Assembly (NCBI GenBank): GCA_910584825.1
Contig: CAJUCI010000020.1
Coordinates: 1-49,637, forward strand
Source: an uncultured Duncaniella sp.
GTDB taxonomy: Bacteria; Bacteroidota; Bacteroidia; Bacteroidales; Muribaculaceae
DNA: 49,637 nucleotides
Reading direction: 5' to 3'
Shown here: positions 7,603 to 15,851 of the stretch, piece after piece
Numbering within the stretch: the first letter of the stretch is position 1
Layout of the letters: each line of letters opens with the position of its first letter
Position numbers and translations under genes: made by a program
The notes under the pieces: model-generated
What the model was told of the DNA's origin: nothing
The model's database searches: none
The model's input: only the letters and a program-made list of their open reading frames with translations

Positions 7603-9339
7603 CTAATTCGCAAGTTCGGCTATCTGCTCGGGGGTGAGGCTGTTGGCGCGGAGAAGTTCGGGCACTGAGAATCGGTCGAGGAACTCCTTCTTCAGACCGA
7701 GGCATGTCACCTTGACGGGTGATGTGCCAAGATATGCCGCTACCTTTTGGCCGAAGCCGCCGTCGAGAATGCCGTCCTCCACCGTTATGACGTGGCGGTA
7801 GGACTTGAGCGAGTCGAGACACCCGGCATCGACCTGCGAGAGTATGCGCGGATTGATGACGGTGGGTGTCACCCCCTTGGCGCGCATAAGCTCGGCTGCC
7901 TTGCGTGCGGTGGCCAGGAACGGGCCTTCGGCGATGATGGCCACGTCCGCGCCCTGCTCCACGATGTCATAGCGCGAGAAGTCGGTGTTTACGGGGGTGT
8001 CCTGACGGGTGACCGCTCCGCCCGGCACACGTATCACCACCGGCCCGTCGGGGGTGTCGATGGCATGGTCAAGCATGGCCAGGAACTCCTCGGCTGTGGC
8101 GGGGGCGAGCATCCTGATGCCGGGGATGTTGGAAATCATGGCGATGTCAAAGAATCCGAGGTGCGTCATGTCGTTCATGCCGAAGAGGCTGCCGTAAAAT
8201 TCTACGAATACAGCCGGGAGGTTGTTGAGGGCAACGTCGTGCGACAGCTGGTCATAGGCGCGCTGGATAAATGTAGCCACGACTCCCATCACGGGGCGCA
8301 CGCCGCCCTTGGCGAGTCCGGCGGCCATCGTGACGCAGTCCTGCTCGGCTATGCCGGTGTCGATAAACTGACTTCCGGCGGCATGGCGCAGGGCGGGGCC
8401 GAAGCCTACGGCTCCGGGGGTGCCTGCGGTGAGGGTGACCACGCGGCGGTCGGCACGCATGCGCTCGAGCATTCTGAGGGCAAACATATCATCATAGCTC
8501 TCGGCCTGCGAGGGATGGGTCGGTGCGCCGGTCTTCATGTCGAAAGGTGCGCAGTAATGGAATGTCTCCTTGTCGGCCTCGGCGCATGGCAGGCCGTGGC
8601 CTTTCATGGTGTTGATATGCACGAGCACGGCACGGGGCTGGTCTTTGGCGGCCTTGTAGGCCTTAATCAGAGCGCGCAGGTCGTTGCCCTCCTCGACATA
8701 GATGTACTCATAGCCGAGGGCCTTGAAGATGTTGTTGTGGCTTGTGCCGTTGGTGCGGCGCAGTTCGGCCAGGTGGTTGTAAAGCTCGCCGTGGTTCTCG
8801 GCGATTGACATCTGATTGTCGTTGAGGATGACGATGATGTTGGAGCGCAGTTCGGGGGCATAGTTGAGGGCTTCGAGAGCCATGCCTCCGCCGAGCGAGG
8901 CGTCGCCGATAAACGCCACGACATTCTCCTTGCCCCCCTGCAGGTCACGGGCCTTGGCAAGACCTGTGGCAAGGGCAATGGAGGTGGAGGTGTGTCCTAC
9001 CTCAAAGAGGTCATACTCACTCTCGCGCGGACATGTGTAGCCCGTCACGTCGTCATACTTGTCCGGGTCAAGGAATGCATCGATACGCCCGGTGAGCATC
9101 TTGTGGACATAGCTCTGATGTGACACGTCATAGACAATCTTGTCGGTCGGCGCGTCAAACACATAGTGCAGTGCCACGGTCGACTCGACGACGCCGAGGT
9201 TAGGCCCCACGTGGCCGCCGTGGGCCGAGAGCTTGCGCATGAGGGCGGCGCGGAGTTCGCCCGATAGGAGGTGAAGCTGTTCGAGGTCGAGGCCCTTGAT
9301 GTCGGCCGGAGAGTGTATTTCCCTGAGGTTGATTTCCAT
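7603..9339 (-). CDS. Divergent short 1-deoxy-D-xylulose-5-phosphate synthase-like enzyme
   Basis: A thiamine-diphosphate enzyme of the DXS/transketolase family, 578 residues against about 620-640 for canonical DXS. Conserved are GGHVGPNLGVVE with the catalytic His near 43, DVSHQSYVHKMLTG, GHTSTSIALATG, the ThDP motif from GDAS (145) to NDN (173-175), His261, Glu332 in IAEQ, and AYDQLSHDVA. Differences are clear: GDGA is GDAS, the DRAG phosphate-binding arginine site is EFYG, and the second Arg of VRYPRG is Gly in IRVPGG. It probably belongs to the short DXS-like class known from other gut bacteria. DXS activity, feeding isoprenoid and thiamine synthesis, is possible but not assured. Confidence 0.8.
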   Translation of the reverse strand: MEINLREIHSPADIKGLDLEQLHLLSGELRAALMRKLSAHGGHVGPNLGVVESTVALHYVFDAPTDKIVYDVSHQSYVHKMLTGRIDAFLDPDKYDDVTGYTCPRESEYDLFEVGHTSTSIALATGLAKARDLQGGKENVVAFIGDASLGGGMALEALNYAPELRSNIIVILNDNQMSIAENHGELYNHLAELRRTNGTSHNNIFKALGYEYIYVEEGNDLRALIKAYKAAKDQPRAVLVHINTMKGHGLPCAEADKETFHYCAPFDMKTGAPTHPSQAESYDDMFALRMLERMRADRRVVTLTAGTPGAVGFGPALRHAAGSQFIDTGIAEQDCVTMAAGLAKGGVRPVMGVVATFIQRAYDQLSHDVALNNLPAVFVEFYGSLFGMNDMTHLGFFDIAMISNIPGIRMLAPATAEEFLAMLDHAIDTPDGPVVIRVPGGAVTRQDTPVNTDFSRYDIVEQGADVAIIAEGPFLATARKAAELMRAKGVTPTVINPRILSQVDAGCLDSLKSYRHVITVEDGILDGGFGQKVAAYLGTSPVKVTCLGLKKEFLDRFSVPELLRANSLTPEQIAELAN

Positions 9340-9378
9340 ATGTCAGATGTGATTATATAAGTTCATAATAAGATAGTA

Positions 9379-9386
9379 CAAAATTA
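9379..9386 (-). promoter_or_regulatory. -7 promoter word (TAATTTTG) for the DXS-like gene
   Basis: The minus strand reads TAATTTTG about 40 nt before the DXS-like start. A second minus-strand TAACTTTG lies at 9445-9452. The 243-bp divergent gap 9340-9582 holds these and the plus-strand promoter, and nothing else obvious. Confidence 0.45.
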
Positions 9387-9529
9387 ACGATTACGCGTGC
9401 CCGAAGTTTTACCACTATTCACTGAATAATAACCAATTTTTCTGCAAAGTTACAATCCGCCACGAAACAAAAGGTGCGATAATGTCGCGACATGTGATTT
9501 TTACGGTTGTTTTTCCCTGATAAAATGCT

Positions 9530-9537
9530 TAACTTTG
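9530..9537 (+). promoter_or_regulatory. -7 promoter word (TAACTTTG) for the pectinesterase gene
   Basis: TAACTTTG lies 46 nt before the start codon. A TTG at 9507-9509 sits 20 nt upstream of it, consistent with the Bacteroidota -33 element spacing. Confidence 0.6.
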
Positions 9538-9582
9538 CTTTCGTATTGCTGCTTATAACGCAGATATAGAAAAAATCAGACC

Positions 9583-11085
9583 ATGAAAAGAACTGTCAGT
9601 TTCTCCCTATCCGTATTTATGACGGCAGTGTGCAGTGCCGCCCTCCCGGAGGTGTTTCCCGCCCCGGGTGCCGAAGTGTCGCCCGACACACGTCTGACCA
9701 TCACTTTCCCCTCCGCTCCCGTAGTCGGGTCAGAGGGTGTGATACGTATATTCGATGCCGCGACCGACGAGCTTGTGGACTCGCTTGACCTCTCAATCCC
9801 CGCCGGTCCCACACAGCCGACCAAGCTGCCCAAGGCACCTTACACACTCGAGCCATACAACTATCTGACTCCGCGTCAGACCAATGCGACGTGTGTGCCC
9901 GGCACCCCGTCAGGCACTGCGGCCCGCGACACTTCGCGCTATCAGCTCACAATCATCGGCGGATTCACTGACGGATTTCATTTCCATCCCGTGATGGTTA
10001 ACGGCAACAAGGCTGAGATATATCCTCATCATAATCTCCTGGATTACGGCCGGGAGTATTACGTAACGGTTCCGGCCTCGGCGTTCGCACTCGACAAGCG
10101 AAAATTCAAGGGCATAAGCAAGAAGGACGGCTGGCGTTTCAGCACCCGTAAGTCGGCCCCTGCACCTGACAGGCGTGACCTCGTGGTGGCGCAGGACGGG
10201 TCGGGCGATTTCCTTACCGTGCAGGGTGCTCTTGACCATGTGCCCGATTTCAGCAATGAGGCTTGGCACATACTGATAAAGGACGGCGATTACGAGGAGC
10301 TGGTGTATTTCCGTAATAAGACCAAACTGACAGTCGAGGGTGAGAGCCGCAAGGGGGTATATATCCATTATCCCAATAACGAGGTGTTCAATCCTCATCC
10401 CGCCGATGTGAGCACCAACGAGTGGCTGGGCACATTCCCGTCACGCAGGGCTGCCTTCATGGCCGATAACTGCACTGACCTGACTCTTAGGAATTTCACG
10501 GTGGCCACAACGCTTGTCGGCCAAGCCGAGGGATTGCTTGTCAACGGCAACCGCACATGGCTTGACAATCTTACTGTAATCGGCTCGGGCGATGCCCTGC
10601 AGGTCAACGGTGCCACATATGTCACGGACTGTTCGGTGAACGGACACGGCGATACCGTGCTCGGTCGCGGCCCGGTGTTTTTTAAGGATTGTACTCTTAC
10701 ATCGCGTAATGCCTTTGCATGGATTCGCAACGGCACATCGTCACACGGTGATGTGCTCGTTGACTGTACGCTTATCGGAGAGGGTGACCGGGCGTATTTC
10801 GCACGTACTAACGGCACCTATCCTCACAGCGAGTTTGTGCTGATAGACTGTAAGCTCGAGGGAATACCGGCAGAAGGCTGGAGCGGCCTTGACCGAGGCA
10901 ACACCGAGTATGTGCATTACTGGGAGGTCGGTAGTGTAAATCTCAGCGACGGAAGCCCGGTGGACACTTCGCGCAGGGCTGCAGGCTCGCGTGTGCTCGA
11001 TGCCAAGGCTGACAGCGCGCTCATCAACCTGTACCGTGACCCTTCGTGGGTGCTCGGCGGCTGGAATCCTGAGAAGAATAAATAA
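9583..11085 (+). CDS. Secreted pectinesterase, carbohydrate esterase family CE8, with N-terminal Ig-like domain
   Basis: Predicted to remove methyl esters from pectin so that polygalacturonases can act. The 500-residue protein has a signal peptide (cut near residue 20), an Ig-like module of the Big_5 type (about 22-190, starting PAPGAEVSPDTRL), then the CE8 beta-helix from DGSGDFLTVQGAL at 205. Catalytic aspartates are kept at 337 (GDAL, usual QDTL) and 357 (GDTVLG, usual VDFIFG). The Arg in FARTNG matches the usual LGRPW, and AEGW is near the end. The Gln of QDTL is replaced by Gly. The GH3 gene follows 33 nt after the stop codon. Confidence 0.88.
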   Translation: MKRTVSFSLSVFMTAVCSAALPEVFPAPGAEVSPDTRLTITFPSAPVVGSEGVIRIFDAATDELVDSLDLSIPAGPTQPTKLPKAPYTLEPYNYLTPRQTNATCVPGTPSGTAARDTSRYQLTIIGGFTDGFHFHPVMVNGNKAEIYPHHNLLDYGREYYVTVPASAFALDKRKFKGISKKDGWRFSTRKSAPAPDRRDLVVAQDGSGDFLTVQGALDHVPDFSNEAWHILIKDGDYEELVYFRNKTKLTVEGESRKGVYIHYPNNEVFNPHPADVSTNEWLGTFPSRRAAFMADNCTDLTLRNFTVATTLVGQAEGLLVNGNRTWLDNLTVIGSGDALQVNGATYVTDCSVNGHGDTVLGRGPVFFKDCTLTSRNAFAWIRNGTSSHGDVLVDCTLIGEGDRAYFARTNGTYPHSEFVLIDCKLEGIPAEGWSGLDRGNTEYVHYWEVGSVNLSDGSPVDTSRRAAGSRVLDAKADSALINLYRDPSWVLGGWNPEKNK

Positions 11086-11118
11086 TAGGAATGATAAAAG
11101 TTACTATATAATTATACC

Positions 11119-13635
11119 ATGAAAAAATTCATTATCGTATCATTACTGACCCTTGGGGCTATGGGGGCGGTGGCGCAGACCTCGCGCGAGAAGGCTGAGG
11201 ATATGCTCACCAAACTGACCCTCGACGAGAAGATTTCACTCATGATGGATGCATCTCCGGCCATTCCGCGCCTCGGCATCCCCGAATTCAACTGGTGGAG
11301 CGAGGCTTTGCACGGCGTGGCCCGTGCCGGACTGGCCACAGTGTTCCCCCAGACCATAGGCATGGCCGCGACGTTTGACGACGGGGCCGTGGGCGAAACG
11401 TTCGATATTATCAGTGACGAGGCCCGTGCCAAGTTTAACGGCTTCCGCCCCTCAGGGCATATCAAGCGTTATCAGGGACTGGCATTCTGGACCCCCAATG
11501 TCAACATATTCCGTGACCCGCGCTGGGGACGCGGACAGGAGACCTACGGCGAGGACCCCTACCTGTCGGCCCGCATGGGTCTGGCTGTGGTGAGCGGTCT
11601 GCAGGGCCCGCGCGACGGCAAGTATATGAAGTCGCTTGCCGGTGCCAAGCACTTTGCCGTGCACAGCGGCCCGGAATGGAACCGCCACTCGTTTGACGCC
11701 AAGGATATTGACCCGCGCGACCTGTGGGAGACCTATCTGCCCGCATTCAAGACTCTTGTCGATGCCGATGTGGCGCAGGTGATGTGTGCCTACAACCGCT
11801 ACGAGGGAGAGCCTTGCTGCTCAAGCAAGAAACTGCTCCAGCAGATACTCCGCGGCGAGTGGGGCTACAAGAACATCATCGTGTCAGACTGCTGGGCCAT
11901 CCGCGACTTTATATCCGACTGGGCACACAATACCCATCCCTCCGATGCACATGCCAGCTCCGATGCCGTAATCTCGGGCACCGACCTGGAGTGCGGCCCC
12001 ATCTACAAGAGCCTGCGCAAGGCTTACGAGCAGGGTCTTATCACCGAGGCCACGATTGACTCGGCCGTGGTGAAACTGCTCGATTTCCGCTACAGGCTCG
12101 GCGAGATTGACGCCGCGCCCGATGTGCCCTGGAACTCATATACAGCTGAGACTCATCTCAATACCCCCGAGCATGCCGCCAAGGCTCTTGACATGGCCCG
12201 CAAGTCGATGACCCTGCTCAAGAACAACGGCATTCTGCCCCTCGACCCCAAGTCGGGCAAGAAGATTTATGTCATGGGCCCCAACGCCAATGACTCTGTG
12301 ATGCAGTGGGGCAACTATAACGGATTTCCCGCCCATACGGTCACAGTGCTCGAGGGTGTGCGCTCCTATGTGCCCGATGCGGTCTACGAGCGTGGCTGCT
12401 CGCATGTGATAAGCGACAACAAGGTGTCGCACTTCGACAAGATTGCCGGTGGCATGAAGGCATCTTACTGGAATGACCACAGCATGTCGGGCACTCCTGT
12501 GGCTACGGCTACCTATACCTCCCCCATCCGTCTTGACGGCGGCGGTGCCACGGTGTTTGCCCCCGGCGTGGAGCTTAACAATTTCAGCGGACTCTACACG
12601 GGCACTTTCGTTGCCCCCGAGGCCGGTGACTATATGATAGAATTTGAGTCGAGCAAGGGTGAGGAGGCTGTGCTGCTTGACGGCAAGGAGGTGATAATAC
12701 GTCACCCCGAGGGGCGTCAGAACCACAAAGCGTCATACATCTTCCACTCCGACAAGGGGCAGAAGCATGACCTCGAAGTGCGTTTCAAGCATTTCGAAGG
12801 CGATGCCGTGCTGAAGTTTGATGTGCTGTCGGCCAAGGAGGAGGCTACCGACTTTGCCGATGCCGACATCGTGATATTTGTGGGCGGTATATCCCCCCAG
12901 CTCGAGGGCGAGGAGATGAAGGTGTCGGTGCCCGGATTCCGCGGCGGCGACCGTGAGACAATCGAACTGCCCAACGTGCAGCGTCAGCTCATCAAGAAAA
13001 TCAAGGATGCCGGCAAGCAGGTGGTGTATGTCAACTGCTCAGGCTCGGCTGTGGCCCTCACCCCCGAGGATGCCATATGCGATGCCGTGCTTCAGGCATG
13101 GTATCCCGGTCAGGCCGGCGGACGTGCGGTGGCCGAGGTGATATTCGGCGACTACAACCCCGGCGGACGTCTGCCCATCACTTTCTATAAGGATGACTCC
13201 CAGCTCCCCGATTTCGAGGACTACTCGATGGTGGGCCGCACATACCGTTACTTCAAGGGCGAGCCTCTCTACCCCTTCGGCCATGGACTTAGCTACACGA
13301 CTTTCGACTACGGCAAGCCCAAGTTCTCGGCCACCACAATCAAGGCCGGTGAGCCTGTCAAGGTGACTCTGCCTGTCAAGAACACCGGCAAGATGGACGG
13401 CGACGAGGTAGTGATGGTGTACGTGAGCTGTCCGGCCGACGTCTCCGGCCCGATTAAGAACCTCAAGGGCTTCAAGCGCGTGCACATCCCTGCCGGCAAG
13501 ACCGAGAATGTGGACATCACGCTTGATGCCGATGCGTTTGGCACGTTCGACCCCGCCACCCAGCGCGTCACCGTCCGCCCGGGCCGCTACATAGTGCATA
13601 TGCCTAACGGTGACCGGGAAGTGACCGTAAAATAG
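11119..13635 (+). CDS. Secreted glycoside hydrolase family GH3 with PA14 insertion (beta-xylosidase/beta-glucosidase-like)
   Basis: An exo-acting glycosidase of 838 residues. A signal peptide (MKKFIIVSLLTLGAMGAVAQ) is followed by the GH3 TIM barrel with WWSEALHG, the RDPRWGRGQETYGEDP region, KHFA near 177-180, and the nucleophile Asp257 in VSDCWAI. The C-terminal alpha/beta sandwich is interrupted by a PA14-like carbohydrate-binding domain at about 444-575, and a fibronectin-III-like domain ends the protein. The SDC nucleophile context and the EDP motif are closer to beta-xylosidases, but the sugar cannot be fixed from sequence. It is likely cotranscribed with the pectinesterase and finishes oligosaccharides in the periplasm. 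A strong terminator follows. Confidence 0.9.
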   Translation: MKKFIIVSLLTLGAMGAVAQTSREKAEDMLTKLTLDEKISLMMDASPAIPRLGIPEFNWWSEALHGVARAGLATVFPQTIGMAATFDDGAVGETFDIISDEARAKFNGFRPSGHIKRYQGLAFWTPNVNIFRDPRWGRGQETYGEDPYLSARMGLAVVSGLQGPRDGKYMKSLAGAKHFAVHSGPEWNRHSFDAKDIDPRDLWETYLPAFKTLVDADVAQVMCAYNRYEGEPCCSSKKLLQQILRGEWGYKNIIVSDCWAIRDFISDWAHNTHPSDAHASSDAVISGTDLECGPIYKSLRKAYEQGLITEATIDSAVVKLLDFRYRLGEIDAAPDVPWNSYTAETHLNTPEHAAKALDMARKSMTLLKNNGILPLDPKSGKKIYVMGPNANDSVMQWGNYNGFPAHTVTVLEGVRSYVPDAVYERGCSHVISDNKVSHFDKIAGGMKASYWNDHSMSGTPVATATYTSPIRLDGGGATVFAPGVELNNFSGLYTGTFVAPEAGDYMIEFESSKGEEAVLLDGKEVIIRHPEGRQNHKASYIFHSDKGQKHDLEVRFKHFEGDAVLKFDVLSAKEEATDFADADIVIFVGGISPQLEGEEMKVSVPGFRGGDRETIELPNVQRQLIKKIKDAGKQVVYVNCSGSAVALTPEDAICDAVLQAWYPGQAGGRAVAEVIFGDYNPGGRLPITFYKDDSQLPDFEDYSMVGRTYRYFKGEPLYPFGHGLSYTTFDYGKPKFSATTIKAGEPVKVTLPVKNTGKMDGDEVVMVYVSCPADVSGPIKNLKGFKRVHIPAGKTENVDITLDADAFGTFDPATQRVTVRPGRYIVHMPNGDREVTVK

Positions 13636-13645
13636 ACCGATAACG

Positions 13646-13690
13646 AGTCCCGATGCCACGATTATAAAAGGTGGCATCGGGACTTTCATT
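13646..13690 (+). terminator. Intrinsic terminator after the GH3 gene
   Basis: A perfect 14-bp stem (13646-13659 with 13671-13684; arm AGTCCCGATGCCAC) with an 11-nt loop is followed by TTTCATTTT, 10 nt after the GH3 stop codon. Confidence 0.85.
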
Positions 13691-13716
13691 TTGATTAAGA
13701 ACTATTACGCGACGAT

Positions 13717-14325
13717 ATGAAATATGTATGGATTGTGCTCACCATTGTGGCAATGATTGTCATGACTGTGTGGTCGATGATTCTCTACGCCGACACTGTA
13801 GTGGAGTGGTGGATTGTGCCCGCCGTGACGCTCGCGGTGGGATTTGCCACCGGGCTGCATATGTGGCGGTGGTGGCGATGGCTCACGCGGGAGGATGCGA
13901 TGTGGATTAACTACCTGTGTCACACGGTGTGCTCGGCCATCATATTGACGTTCGCATTCTTCACTCTCAACACCATGCTGGCCGACCGTTCGAGCGAACG
14001 CATTGAGGCCGGTGTGGTCAAGGGGCATTTCCGCGAGGAGCGTCGCAAGACACGCCGCGTAGGCCGCCGATATGTGGCCACGGGCGAAAAATATTACGAG
14101 TATAAATTGCAGATAGAGCTTGCCGACGGCCAGACCAAACTGGTGTCGGTCAATAACGGCCGCTATAGGCAGGTGCACAACGGTGACTCACTCACCGTGC
14201 CGGTCATGGACGGACTGTTAGGGTTGACGGTAATCGATGTCGACAGCATAAAGTTCAAGCCCAAATATAAAAAGACCAAGCGCAAGTCGCGGCTGAAATT
14301 CCTCGGCACAAGAGGCAAGGATTAG
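13717..14325 (+). CDS. Hypothetical membrane protein with C-terminal soluble domain
   Basis: Not recognised. The 202-residue protein has three probable membrane segments in its first 90 residues (roughly 3-24, 29-47, 65-85), separated by a Trp/Arg-rich turn (HMWRWWRWLTRED). The remaining 110 residues are soluble, strand-rich and basic, ending in a Lys/Arg cluster (KYKKTKRKSRLK) that favours a cytoplasmic C-terminus. The soluble part contains YEYKLQIELADGQTKLVSV, suggestive of a small beta-domain. It lies between the GH3 terminator and an inverted-repeat element, so it is likely monocistronic. A role in the envelope is only a guess. Confidence 0.65.
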   Translation: MKYVWIVLTIVAMIVMTVWSMILYADTVVEWWIVPAVTLAVGFATGLHMWRWWRWLTREDAMWINYLCHTVCSAIILTFAFFTLNTMLADRSSERIEAGVVKGHFREERRKTRRVGRRYVATGEKYYEYKLQIELADGQTKLVSVNNGRYRQVHNGDSLTVPVMDGLLGLTVIDVDSIKFKPKYKKTKRKSRLKFLGTRGKD

Positions 14326-14340
14326 AGAGAACCTGCAACT

Positions 14341-14471
14341 CAAGAAAGGTACAAAAGGACATAAGAGACAAAAGCGACATAAGAGATATATTATTTTGAT
14401 AATCAGTGATTATTTTGAAAATAATAAACTTATGTCGCTTTTGTCTCTTATGTCCTTTTGTGCCTTTCTTG
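14341..14471. repeat. GACAnAAG palindrome family, copy 1
   Basis: A 43-nt left arm (14341-14383) is complementary to 14429-14471 at every position except one, which would be a U-G wobble in RNA. The loop is 45 nt of AT-rich sequence. The arm consists of tandem 9-nt words of the form GACAnAAGN. It lies between convergent genes, 15 nt after the membrane-protein stop and 18 nt from the mgtE stop. Three further copies lie at 30232-30360, 37917-38011 and 42617-42743. Confidence 0.9.
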
Positions 14472-14489
14472 AATGTGTGGCTGTTCCTG

Positions 14490-15851
14490 TCAGTGGAATG
14501 AGACGATGAGCCATGATGATATGCCCATGTAGATGAGCATGCCTATGATGTCGTTGGTGATGGAGATGAAGGGGCCTGTCGCGAGTGCGGGGTCAATCTT
14601 GAGTTTCTCGAGCGTAAGGGGCACGAATGTGCCGAACACCGAGGCAAACATCACCACGCAGAACAGCGAGATGGACACGGCAAAGGTCGTGACCTCGTGC
14701 CCGTCACCGATGGTGAAATAGTTGTAGATAAACACCAACAGTGCGATGATGCCGCCGTTGAGCAGACCTACGCCAAGCTCCTTGAGCAGTTGCTGGGCAG
14801 ATTTCTTGATGTCGAGCGAGCCGTTGGCCAGGCCCTGCACCACGATAGCCGACGACTGAGTGCCGACGTTACCGCCCGTGCCGCCGATGAGGGGGATGAA
14901 GAGGGCGAGTGCGGGGTCCACGACAAATCCGCCCTCAAACTTTCCGAGGATAAACGAGTTGCACAGTCCGCCTATCATGCCTATGAGCAGCCAGGGCAGA
15001 CGGGCCTTAGTCTGAGCGAAGAGTTTGTCATCGCTCTCCACGTCATGGCTAAGACCTGATGCCAGCTGATAGTCACGTTCGCTCGAGTCGCGCACCTTGT
15101 CCATCACGTCGTCGACGGTGATGCGTCCCAGGAGTCGGCCGATAGAGTCAATCACGGGCATCGCTACGAGGTCATATTTCTCGAAGTCGAGTGCCACCTC
15201 GTCAATAGGAGTGTCGGCCTTGACCGCCACGGGGTCATCCTCCATCACATGCTTGATTTTGGAGACCGAGGGGTGGGTTATGAGCTTTTTGAGCGGTAGC
15301 GTACCGCGCAGACGGTCTTCGTTGTCAACGACATAGACGTAGTAGACCTCGTCCATATCCTCGGCCTGCATTCTCATCTGCTTGATGCACTCGGGCATGC
15401 TCCAGTTCTCGTTGACCACAATCATCTCGGTGCCCATGAGGCCGCCGGCGGTGTCTTCGTCATATTGGAGCAGGTCGATGATGTCGCCCGCCTGTTCCAC
15501 GTCATCGATGTGACTCAGAATCTTGTCGCGCTCATCCTCGTCAAGCTCCTGGATGATGTCCACGGCATCGTCAGTGTCGAGGTGCTCAATCTGCTTGGCG
15601 ATATCCTCGGCGTCCATCTTGCTGAGCAGCTTGGCACGCTCATCCTCGTCAAGCTCCATGAGCACATCGGCCTGCATCTCCTCGTCAAGGAGACGAAACA
15701 GGTACTCGGCCTCCTCGAGGTCAAGGTCGCGATACAGTTCGGCGATGTCGGCGGGGTGAAGGTCGTTGAGCTCTTCGCGTGCCGCATCGTCGGCATGGTC
15801 TTCGATGATTTTGCGCAGGTGCTGGATGTAATCGGGGTTGAACTCTTTCAT
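14490..15851 (-). CDS. mgtE: Magnesium transporter MgtE
   Basis: Mg2+-selective inner-membrane channel of 453 residues. The N-terminal MgtE_N superhelical domain (about 25-130) is rich in acidic repeats such as LDEDERAKLLSKMDAEDIAKQ, which in this family bind regulatory Mg2+. Two CBS domains follow (about 135-255; PECIKQM, VSKIKHVMEDDPVAV, LLGRITVDDVMD), then five membrane helices from about 285, including the GGTGGNVGTQSSAIVVQGLA-type pore segment and the closing LATGPFISITNDIIG. The start codon overlaps the rsmA stop by 4 nt (ATGA), showing translational coupling in the order rsmA then mgtE. Confidence 0.93.
   Translation of the reverse strand: MKEFNPDYIQHLRKIIEDHADDAAREELNDLHPADIAELYRDLDLEEAEYLFRLLDEEMQADVLMELDEDERAKLLSKMDAEDIAKQIEHLDTDDAVDIIQELDEDERDKILSHIDDVEQAGDIIDLLQYDEDTAGGLMGTEMIVVNENWSMPECIKQMRMQAEDMDEVYYVYVVDNEDRLRGTLPLKKLITHPSVSKIKHVMEDDPVAVKADTPIDEVALDFEKYDLVAMPVIDSIGRLLGRITVDDVMDKVRDSSERDYQLASGLSHDVESDDKLFAQTKARLPWLLIGMIGGLCNSFILGKFEGGFVVDPALALFIPLIGGTGGNVGTQSSAIVVQGLANGSLDIKKSAQQLLKELGVGLLNGGIIALLVFIYNYFTIGDGHEVTTFAVSISLFCVVMFASVFGTFVPLTLEKLKIDPALATGPFISITNDIIGMLIYMGISSWLIVSFH

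Noticed and set aside
7747..8808. 353-codon open frame on plus, opposite the DXS-like gene
   Set aside because: It is antisense to a gene with clear ThDP-enzyme motifs, has a His/Gly/Val-rich composition expected from GC-rich third positions, and shows no domain.
14341..14471. Ordinary Rho-independent terminator
   Set aside because: The arms are far longer than usual, the loop is 45 nt, and T-tracts are not placed after the stem; a termination role remains possible but the repeat-word structure is not explained by it.
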